A stretch of DNA of 15,030 nt, taken from positions 1 through 15,030 of the forward strand of contig JAWXBO010000179.1 of assembly GCA_034440175.1 (NCBI GenBank). Reading direction: 5' to 3'. This document shows positions 6,852 to 15,030 of the stretch, piece after piece (position 1 is the stretch's first letter; each line of letters begins with the position of its first letter). The notes under the pieces were generated by a model, which was given only the letters and a program-made list of their open reading frames with translations, made no database searches and was not told where the DNA came from. The position numbers and the translations under genes were made by a program. The stretch is from SZUA-430 sp034440175 (GTDB lineage Bacteria > Pseudomonadota > Alphaproteobacteria > Micropepsales > Micropepsaceae).

Positions 6852-7499
6852 TCATGCCGCGCTCTCCTTTTCGAGCGTCGCGAGTTCCCAGGCGATGTTT
6901 TTGCGCGCTTGGCTGGCGTATTCGCCTTCAAAAATGCCGGTGCGAAAGATGCGCGGGGCGGCTGAGATTTTCTTCAGGAAGGCGCTGCGGCCGGTCTTCC
7001 AATCGGCGTCGCTGACATGCGCGTATTCGGCGCGGACGTCGCTGACGTATTGGCGATACACGCCTTCGGAGCTGCCCAAGATGGCGAAGTCGGCATCAAG
7101 AAAAATGTCGTCGTCGTAGTCGCGGCCACCGGCGGAATGGTTTTTTGTTGCCAGTATCAATTGCACGACGTGCGAGCGCAGTTCGCTGCTGGCGCCGAGA
7201 TTGTCGAGTTCCTTCATGGCGCGTTCGGCGCTTTTGGCCTCGTTATCGTTGCGGTGGGGTTCGTAGACGATGTCGTGATACCAGGCGGCGAAAGCCAAGC
7301 GCGCCGGATCGCCGATCTCGTCGGCGTGAAGCTCCAGACAATCGAACAATGCGGTCAGGTGGGTGAGCGTGTGATAATGGCGCTGCGGTTCGGAATATGA
7401 CGCACACAGATGATCAAAAGTGCGCCCGACGATGCTGGCGTCGAAATTGCCAAGCATCTGCACATGCGTTCGCCAGCGGGCTTTGAGGGCTTCACTCAC
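6852..7499 (-). CDS. HD-superfamily predicted metal-dependent phosphohydrolase
   Basis: The product is 215 residues. It matches from memory the COG4339 group of small HD-domain proteins. Visible metal-site residues are H43 and H47 (RHYHTLTHL), the HD pair H75-D76 in AAWYHDIVY, the conserved NDNEAKSA block (about 84-91), H121 in ATKNH, and D135/D137 in FLDADFAILG. The C-terminal third has VRAEY, IFRTGIFE and QARKNIAWEL, also typical. The substrate is unknown; members are presumed to hydrolyse a phosphate ester or nucleotide. The GTG start overlaps the carA stop in the sequence GTGA, so translation is probably coupled to carA, and carB follows on the same strand. This placement suggests a role in carbamoyl-phosphate or nucleotide metabolism, but that is inference only. 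Confidence 0.88.
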   Translation of the reverse strand: MSEALKARWRTHVQMLGNFDASIVGRTFDHLCASYSEPQRHYHTLTHLTALFDCLELHADEIGDPARLAFAAWYHDIVYEPHRNDNEAKSAERAMKELDNLGASSELRSHVVQLILATKNHSAGGRDYDDDIFLDADFAILGSSEGVYRQYVSDVRAEYAHVSDADWKTGRSAFLKKISAAPRIFRTGIFEGEYASQARKNIAWELATLEKESAA

Positions 7500-8683
7500 C
7501 GCCTCTCCTCCATCACCTTCGCGAAGCGATCAAACAGGTATTGGCTGTCTTGGGGGCCGGGGGAGGCTTCGGGGTGGTATTGGACTGAGAAGACTGGGCG
7601 GCCGTCGAGGCTCAATCCGCAATTGGTGCCGTCGAAGAGGGAGATGTGGGTTTGCTTGACGCCGCGCGGCAAGGTCGCCGTGTCGACGGTGAAGCCGTGG
7701 TTCATTGAGACGATTTCGACTTTGCCGGTGGCGAGGTCTTTGACCGAGTGGTTGGCGCCGTGATGGCCTTGGTGCATCTTTTTTGTTTTGGCGCCGAGGG
7801 CGAGCGCCAGCATTTGGTGGCCCAAGCAGATGCCGAACACCGGAAGTCCTGAGTCCACGATTTTGCGGATGACGGGACCAGCGTAAACGCCGGTAGCAGC
7901 CGGGTCGCCGGGGCCGTTCGACAGGACCACGCCGTCGGGTTTGAGGCGCGCGATGTCTTCGTAGCTTGTGCTTGCGGGCACGACGGTGAGTTTGGCGCCG
8001 ATCGAAGTGAGCGAGCGCAGGATGTTGCGCTTCACGCCGTAGTCGATGACAACGATGTTGAAGCGCTGTTTGCCGAGCGGCGCGTAACCTTTGTCCCATT
8101 GCCAGCGCTGTTCGTTGAGTGTCCAGGTTTGGCGCGCGGTGACGTCCTTGGCGAGATCCATGCCTTCCAGGCCGGGCCAGGCGGCGGCTTCGCGCTTCAG
8201 GGCTGGGATGTCGAAGGTGCCGGTGGGATCGTGGGCGATCACGCCGTTGGGCATGCCGTACTCGCGGATCAGGCGCGTCAGGCGGCGGGTGTCAATGCCG
8301 GCGAGGCCCACGATCATGTTGCGCTTGAGCCAGATGTCGAGATGTTGCGCGTTGCGATAGTTCGATGGGCCGGTGATGGAGGCTTTGACGATCAGGCCGC
8401 GGGCGGCAGGCGTGACCGTTTCGATGTCTTCGGCGTTGGTGCCGGTGTTGCCGATATGGGGGAAGGTGAAGCAGACGATCTGGGCGGCGTAAGAGGGGTC
8501 GGTCAGGACTTCCTGATAGCCCGTCATCGCCGTGTTGAAGCAGACTTCTCCCACGGCGTGGCCGGTGGCGCCAAAGCCTTCGCCTTCGAAAACAGTACCG
8601 TCGGCGAGCACAAGCGCACCCGTGATTCGTCGCCGCGAGTGGGTGGAACCCATCTCGCGGGGGCTTGTGGCAGTCTCGGTCAT
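7496..8683 (-). CDS. carA: Carbamoyl phosphate synthase small (glutaminase) subunit
   Basis: From the ATG at 8683 the product is 395 residues, normal for the family. It hydrolyses glutamine and passes ammonia to CarB. The N-terminal CPSase domain has ALVLADGTVFEGEGFGA, GEVCFNTAMTGYQEVLTDPS and GIDTRRLTR. The C-terminal class I glutamine amidotransferase domain holds the nucleophile C286 (GICLGHQ) and the partners H370 and E372 (YHPEASPGP). The frame is open 21 codons further to an ATG at 8746, but that codon has no ribosome site and lies inside a promoter candidate, so I prefer 8683. The stop overlaps the HD-domain gene start by four bases. Confidence 0.97.
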   Translation of the reverse strand: MTETATSPREMGSTHSRRRITGALVLADGTVFEGEGFGATGHAVGEVCFNTAMTGYQEVLTDPSYAAQIVCFTFPHIGNTGTNAEDIETVTPAARGLIVKASITGPSNYRNAQHLDIWLKRNMIVGLAGIDTRRLTRLIREYGMPNGVIAHDPTGTFDIPALKREAAAWPGLEGMDLAKDVTARQTWTLNEQRWQWDKGYAPLGKQRFNIVVIDYGVKRNILRSLTSIGAKLTVVPASTSYEDIARLKPDGVVLSNGPGDPAATGVYAGPVIRKIVDSGLPVFGICLGHQMLALALGAKTKKMHQGHHGANHSVKDLATGKVEIVSMNHGFTVDTATLPRGVKQTHISLFDGTNCGLSLDGRPVFSVQYHPEASPGPQDSQYLFDRFAKVMEERR

Positions 8684-8741
8684 TTTCGAAAGCTCTTGGG
8701 TTTGCGGGATTTTGGCAGTCGGCGCCCCACAAAACTGGCGG

Positions 8742-8771
8742 ACCATATGGGAGGGAGTTTGCCCGCGTCAA
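8742..8771 (-). promoter_or_regulatory. Candidate carA operon promoter
   Basis: On the minus strand TTGACG (8771-8766) is followed after 18 bases by TATGGT (8747-8742). Transcription would start near 8735, giving a leader of about 50 bases before the ATG at 8683. This excludes the upstream in-frame ATG at 8746. I saw no obvious attenuator hairpin or pyrimidine-run start. It is a pattern match only. Confidence 0.4.
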
Positions 8772-8823
8772 GAAAAGCCGGTGCTGCCGTCCACAAGGCA
8801 GAAGGTCTTTTTGGGTCAAAGGG

Positions 8824-8853
8824 TTGGGTGACGGCGGAACGGCGCTGTATGCT
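8824..8853 (+). promoter_or_regulatory. Candidate promoter for yqeY-dnaG-rpoD
   Basis: TTGGGT (8824-8829), an 18-base spacer and TATGCT (8848-8853) lie just upstream of the yqeY start at 8884. The -35 match is weak. The location in the only intergenic gap ahead of the three-gene cluster is its main support. Confidence 0.25.
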
Positions 8854-8883
8854 CAAGCGCGACGATATGGATATGAGGACAAA

Positions 8884-9339
8884 ATGCTAAGGGACAAATT
8901 CAGCGAGGCCCTGAAGGATGCCATGCGGGCCCGGGATCAGCGGCGAGTGGGTACGCTGCGCCTGGTTCTTGCGGCACTAAAGGACAAAGACATTGAGGCG
9001 CGCGGCTTGGGCCGCGAGGCGTCGAGCGACGACGAGATCATGGGATTGCTGCAAAAAATGATCAAGCAGCGCAACGATTCGATCGAAGCCTACGACAAAG
9101 CGGGCCGCGCCGATCTGGTGGCGCAAGAGAGCGAAGAGAAGGCCATCATCGAGGCCTATCTGCCGCAACAGATGAGCGCCGATGATGTGCGCGCGGCGGT
9201 TAAGGCTGCCATGGCGGCGACGGGTGCGGCGTCGGTGAAGGACATGGGAAAAGTCATGGCAGAGTTGAAAGGCAAGTTCGCGGGCAAGATGGATTTTTCG
9301 AAGGCGAATGTGGTGGTGAAAGAGATGCTAAGCTCCTAG
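8884..9339 (+). CDS. GatB/YqeY domain protein
   Basis: The product is 151 residues, the usual size for a stand-alone YqeY protein. The ATG at 8884 follows GAGGA at 8875-8879, and MLRDKFSEALKDAMRARDQR is the typical opening. The family is all-helical and resembles the tail of the GatB subunit of tRNA-dependent amidotransferase. Typical segments are TLRLVLAALKDKDIEARG, LLQKMIKQRNDSIEAYDKAG, AIIEAYLPQQMS and the C-terminal KGKFAGKMDFSKAN. Its biochemical role is not settled; binding to tRNA or to amidotransferase partners has been proposed on structural grounds. The TAG stop shares a base with the dnaG GTG start, so the two are translationally coupled. The yqeY-dnaG-rpoD order is common in alphaproteobacteria. 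Confidence 0.94.
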   Translation: MLRDKFSEALKDAMRARDQRRVGTLRLVLAALKDKDIEARGLGREASSDDEIMGLLQKMIKQRNDSIEAYDKAGRADLVAQESEEKAIIEAYLPQQMSADDVRAAVKAAMAATGAASVKDMGKVMAELKGKFAGKMDFSKANVVVKEMLSS

Positions 9340-11261
9340 TGCGCTTCACCCCGCGATTTCTGGAAGAGCTTCGCGACCGGTTGCGGATCACGGAGTATGT
9401 GGGCCGGCGGGTCAAGCTGATCCGGCGTGGGCGTAACTACGTGGGACTGTGTCCCTTTCACAACGAAAAGTCGCCATCGTTTTCAGTCTCGGAAGAAAAG
9501 GGATTTTATCACTGCTTCGGCTGCAGCGAGAGCGGCGGCGTCATCGATTTCGTGATGAAAACCGAAGGCCTGTCTTTTCCAGAGGCGGTTGAAAAGCTTG
9601 CGGTTGATGCCGGTATGGAATTGCCGGCGCGCCAGGCGCATGATGAAGAGCGCGAGAAAGCGCGGCGCTCGCTGTATGAGATCATGGAACTTGCGGCGGT
9701 GTTTTTCGAAACGGAGCTGAAGGGGCCGCGTGGTGCGAAAGCACGTTCGTATCTGGATGGGCGGCAACTGACGGGTGTTGCGGTTGCGCCGTTTCGCTTG
9801 GGTTTTTCGCCGGAGTCGCGCAGCGCCTTGAAAGAGCATCTCGCGGGCAATGGCGTGTTGCCGGAGGATATGATCGAAGCGGGCTTGCTGGTTGTGCCCG
9901 ATGACGGCTCCGAGCCCTACGACCGGTTTCGCGGGCGGGCGATGTTTCCCATCATCGATGCGCGCGGGCGGGTGATTGCCTTTGGCGGGCGCACGCTTGA
10001 TCCTGAGGGCAAGCCGAAATACCTGAATTCGCCAGAGACGCCGTTGTTCAAGAAAAGCACGGTGCTGTTCAATTTTGGCCCGGCGCGAAAGGCTGCCAGC
10101 CAGAACAGAATGCTGGTCGCGGTCGAAGGCTATGTCGATGTCATTGCGCTGGTGGCGGCCGGGTTTGAGGGTGCGGTTGCGCCCTTGGGTACCGCGCTGA
10201 CCGAGGATCATCTGGAGATGATGTGGCGCGTCGTGCCTGAACCCATACTTTGCTTCGACGGCGACGCGGCGGGGATTAAAGCGGCACAGCGTGGGGTCGA
10301 TTTGGCTCTGCCGATGCTGGAACCGGGGCAATCCTTGAAATTGGCGTTGCTACCGGGGGGGCAAGATCCTGATGATTTGATCCGGGCAGGTGGATCGGCG
10401 GCGATGAAGCTGGTGCTGGATGAAGCACTGCCGCTATCTGAAATGCTGTGGCGGCGCGAGATAGAGAGCGCCGACTTGGCGACGCCCGAGCGGCGGGCCG
10501 GGGCGGAGGCCAATTTGCTCCGTCATGTGGATTCCATCCGGGAACCCAAAGTTCGCGACCATTACCGTTCGATGATGCGGGAACGGCTGAAAGCCCTGTT
10601 TGCGCCGGTAGCCGTGAACCGGGCGGGGCCTCAGCCTCGGCGGGACCCGCGCATTTCCAATCGCGGTGGCCAGTTTCGTCAACAGTTCCCCGGCGAGCGG
10701 GCGGGTGCGCGGCCCTCATGGATACCCCCCGTTTCAGAGGCTCTGCGGCGATCAGCGGCAGGGCGGGGCTTGTCGCACACTGACAAACCTTCAGGACTGG
10801 CGGAGGAAGCGTTGATTTTCGCCATCCTGACCCACCCGTTCCTGCTGGATAGTTTCGCCGAAGCCTTGGCCACGCTTACGATTTCTGAGCCAAAACTTGA
10901 CAAACTGAGACGTGAACTCCTACATGCCGCATCTTTGGATCAAACCCTTGACAGTCATGGCCTTCGCGACCACCTCAGGCAACGGGGGTACGCGGAAGTT
11001 TGTGAGCGATTGGAGCGGCGGCCGATGCTCAAGTCCATGGCAATGACCCGTTCAGAAACCGCACATGGTGACGTGATGCGGGAGTTTCATCATGTTCTGG
11101 CCCGCTATCGCAAATTAACCGAGCTTGAAACCGAGCATTCCCTGGCCGCTGAGGCCTTCAAGCGTGAGGGGACGGAGGATAATTTTGCCCGGCTTCGTGC
11201 CATCGATCAAGAACTTCGTTCAGCCACGGGAGCCGAGGCTGGCCCTCCCGACGCTTTCTGA
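9339..11261 (+). CDS. dnaG: DNA primase
   Basis: The product is 640 residues, normal for bacterial primase. It makes the RNA primers for DNA replication. The CHC2 zinc-binding domain has ligands C38, H41, C59 and C62 (CPFH and YHCFGC). The RNA-polymerase core has RFRGRAMFPIIDARGRVIAF and the product-path segment PKYLNSPETPLF. The TOPRIM catalytic domain follows, with E263 in VEGYVDV and the acidic DGDAAG at 307-312, then QDPDDLI. Residues about 425-485 are a basic, Pro/Gly/Arg-rich linker, and the rest is the helical DnaB-binding domain. The GTG start overlaps the yqeY stop by one base. rpoD follows after 78 bases in the same direction. Confidence 0.97.
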   Translation: MRFTPRFLEELRDRLRITEYVGRRVKLIRRGRNYVGLCPFHNEKSPSFSVSEEKGFYHCFGCSESGGVIDFVMKTEGLSFPEAVEKLAVDAGMELPARQAHDEEREKARRSLYEIMELAAVFFETELKGPRGAKARSYLDGRQLTGVAVAPFRLGFSPESRSALKEHLAGNGVLPEDMIEAGLLVVPDDGSEPYDRFRGRAMFPIIDARGRVIAFGGRTLDPEGKPKYLNSPETPLFKKSTVLFNFGPARKAASQNRMLVAVEGYVDVIALVAAGFEGAVAPLGTALTEDHLEMMWRVVPEPILCFDGDAAGIKAAQRGVDLALPMLEPGQSLKLALLPGGQDPDDLIRAGGSAAMKLVLDEALPLSEMLWRREIESADLATPERRAGAEANLLRHVDSIREPKVRDHYRSMMRERLKALFAPVAVNRAGPQPRRDPRISNRGGQFRQQFPGERAGARPSWIPPVSEALRRSAAGRGLSHTDKPSGLAEEALIFAILTHPFLLDSFAEALATLTISEPKLDKLRRELLHAASLDQTLDSHGLRDHLRQRGYAEVCERLERRPMLKSMAMTRSETAHGDVMREFHHVLARYRKLTELETEHSLAAEAFKREGTEDNFARLRAIDQELRSATGAEAGPPDAF

Positions 11262-11339
11262 CATTCACATCAGGCGGCACGGTTTTTCGTTTCCGTCAAA
11301 GTTCATCAACCTTACGCAGCGAGCAGAATTGACGACGCC

Positions 11340-13784
<2,445 letters not shown>

Positions 13785-13796
13785 AGGGCTCGCGGC

Positions 13797-14038
13797 ATGC
13801 CGACGGTTTCTTTACTTTTACGGCATAGCCATCCGCATGTATTTGCGGGATCATGTTCCGCCGCACTTTCATGCCGTTTATCGAGACTGGCGATATTATC
13901 GAGGGTAGATTTCCGGTCGCGGCGCGTCGCATGGTCAAGGAATGGACCTTGCTAAGGCGAGACGCCTTGCTGCAGAATTGGAACAATGCCCGTCAGGGGC
14001 TGCCAATGCGCAAGATCGCAGGATTGGACGATGATTAA
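13797..14038 (+). pseudogene. DUF4160-family gene, frameshifted
   Basis: Three reading frames must be joined to recover one DUF4160 protein. From the ATG at 13797 the start reads MPTVSL. One base later in phase, from 13816, the sequence reads FYGIAIRMYLRDHVPPHFHA and meets a TAG at 13906-13908. A third frame from about 13880 reads IETGDIIEGRFPVAARRMVK, then WTLLRRDALLQNWNNARQG, and ends at TAA 14036-14038. Family members have about eight more residues (an acidic stretch) between HFHAVY and IETGD, so the second break looks like a deletion of roughly 26 bases rather than a sequencing slip. DUF4160 genes often sit just ahead of DUF2442 genes, as here. The pair has been viewed as toxin-antitoxin-like, without established function. 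It lies directly behind rpoD. Confidence 0.8.
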
Positions 14039-14297
14039 AGTCAGGAAATTGAAGTATTTGGGTGGCTACCGGATGCGCTTCTGGTTCTCCGACGATTCCA
14101 CGGGTGATCTGGATTTTTCCAAAATTGTCGCCGAGCCTGGTTCGATGATCGAGCCTTTGAGGGACAATGGCTTTTTTGCTCAGGCTTTTCTTGAGTTCGG
14201 CGCGCCGACATGGCCCAATGGGTACGATGTTTCCCCCGGTGCGTTGTTTCAGGAGATGAAGGACGCAGGGTTGTTGCAGCGGGAAGTCGTAGCCTAG
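14031..14297 (+). CDS. DUF2442 domain protein
   Basis: The product is 88 residues from the ATG at 14031, which overlaps the end of the DUF4160 remnant by eight bases. An in-frame ATG at 13986 would add 15 residues unlike the family, so I reject it. Typical DUF2442 features are YRMRFWFSDDSTGDLDFSKI, the central EPLRDNGFFAQAFLEFG, and the hallmark WPNGYDVSPGALF. DUF2442 proteins are small, often paired with DUF4160, and of unproven function. They are sometimes treated as antitoxin-like or regulatory. The frame is intact although its partner is broken. Its stop is only nine bases from the transposase stop coming from the opposite strand. Confidence 0.88.
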   Translation: MIKVRKLKYLGGYRMRFWFSDDSTGDLDFSKIVAEPGSMIEPLRDNGFFAQAFLEFGAPTWPNGYDVSPGALFQEMKDAGLLQREVVA

Positions 14298-14306
14298 TAC
14301 CCGGAA

Positions 14307-15030
14307 TCACAAGTCACTGAGACGGCGCCCTTTGACGCGGCGCTGATGGACTTTTGACTTTGTCCACACGAAAGGCTCAGCGTACTTGTTGTAGTTCCTG
14401 ATGAAGGCATCGATGTGTTCCTTGAGTTGCTGAACCGAGGTGAACGAGGCGCCGGTCAATGATTGACCTTGCAGGATTGAGAACCAGCCCTCGACCTGAT
14501 TAAGCCACGAAGCCCGTGTGGGGGTGTAGTGGAATGTCACATGCGGGTGGCGCGCGAGCCACCCGTAGTTCTCCTTGTGCGTGTTCGGATTGTCGAGGAT
14601 TACCTCGAGCCGGGTGTTTGGATCGGCCGCGACAACATCGTCCATGAAGTCAAGAAACTCCTTTCGGCGTCGGCGTTTCTTGTGCGCGGCCTTGACCTTG
14701 CCGGTGCTCACCTCGAAGGCTGCAAACAAGGTCGTGGTGCCGTGACGTTTGTAGTCCTGGCTATGCCCCGTCAGGGCGCGTCCGTCCGGTAATTTCAGAT
14801 AGCCCTGGGCGCGCTCCAGCGCCTGGATCGACGGCTTCTCGTCAACACATATGACGACGGCATTGTCAGGCGGGGCCATATACAGGCCGACCACAGCGGC
14901 AGCTTTGGCCGCGAACTGCGGGTCGTTGCTCTCGCACCAGCTCTTGCGGCCGGCGAGATCGATCTTCTGCTTGCGCAGGGAGCGCCAGACGTACTGCACA
15001 TCAACATCGCCGAGCTTCCGTGCGACCAGC
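14307..15030 (-). mobile_element. IS630-family transposase, 3' part, cut by window edge
   Basis: The frame is open from the right edge to a TGA at 14309-14307, about 240 codons. Upstream of the GTG at 14999 it continues in frame (KLGDVDVQYVWRSLRKQKID), so the true start is outside the window. The DDE catalytic residues are visible: D in VICVDEKPSIQALERAQGY, D in VILDNPNTHK, and E in RASWLNQVEGWFSIL. These are the hallmark blocks of IS630 transposases. The segment KRHGTTTLFAAF between them is also typical. The N-terminal helix-turn-helix part is not in view. No frameshift is visible, so the enzyme may be active. It converges on the DUF2442 gene, and the left inverted-repeat end must lie within or very near 14290-14306. 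Confidence 0.93.

Noticed and set aside
6598..6855. An 85-residue minus-strand frame, and the upstream parts of plus-strand frames starting near 6709
   Set aside because: They translate the foldback repeat (FVSSCLRVRN-like text), a well-known source of spurious ORFs.
8684..8746. Extended CarA start adding 21 residues
   Set aside because: The upstream ATG has no ribosome site and overlaps the -10 of the promoter candidate; the added residues do not resemble a CarA N-terminus.
13793..13802. CGGCATGCCG palindrome just after rpoD as a terminator
   Set aside because: It is a perfect palindrome with no loop, it overlaps the DUF4160 start codon, and only a mixed pyrimidine stretch follows, so it does not fit an intrinsic terminator.

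Overview
This window reads as chromosomal DNA of an alphaproteobacterium. It is fairly GC-rich and uses many GTG starts. The gene orders carA...carB-greA and yqeY-dnaG-rpoD, the ELM1-like (DUF1022) protein, and the alphaproteobacterial style of RpoD region 1.1 all point there. The genus cannot be fixed from the sequence alone.

Layout. Positions 1-761 (minus) hold the 5' part of an ELM1-family gene, open at the left edge. It is divergent from an Lrp/AsnC regulator (849-1331, plus). Next come a small membrane-anchored protein (1389-1880) and a decayed second copy of the Lrp 3' end (about 1898-1999). A ParD/ParE-type toxin-antitoxin pair (2605 to 1938, minus) sits directly behind greA (3088-2615, minus). 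The pyrimidine/arginine entry operon runs on the minus strand as carA (8683-7496), an HD-domain phosphohydrolase overlapping carA by four bases (7499-6852), a roughly 220-bp inverted-repeat element, and carB (6594-3328). From a divergent intergenic region at about 8684-8883 the macromolecular-synthesis cluster runs rightward: yqeY (8884-9339), dnaG (9339-11261, overlapping by one base) and rpoD (11340-13784). The right end is accessory: a frameshifted DUF4160 gene, an intact DUF2442 gene and an IS630-family transposase cut by the window edge.

How it fits together. CarA and CarB make carbamoyl phosphate. DnaG and RpoD are the replication primase and the housekeeping sigma factor. GreA rescues backtracked RNA polymerase. 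These housekeeping genes look intact.

The unusual material lies between and inside them: the lrp remnant, a toxin with a six-residue internal duplication and a tail running antisense into that remnant, a TA pair nine bases behind greA, an HD phosphohydrolase inside the car operon, a long foldback repeat between that gene and carB, a very long RpoD with a Lys/Ala/Pro N-terminal extension and a Pro-rich insert, and a broken DUF4160/DUF2442 pair beside an insertion sequence. I see no CRISPR array, rRNA or tRNA, and no convincing wholly new multi-gene defence or biosynthetic system.
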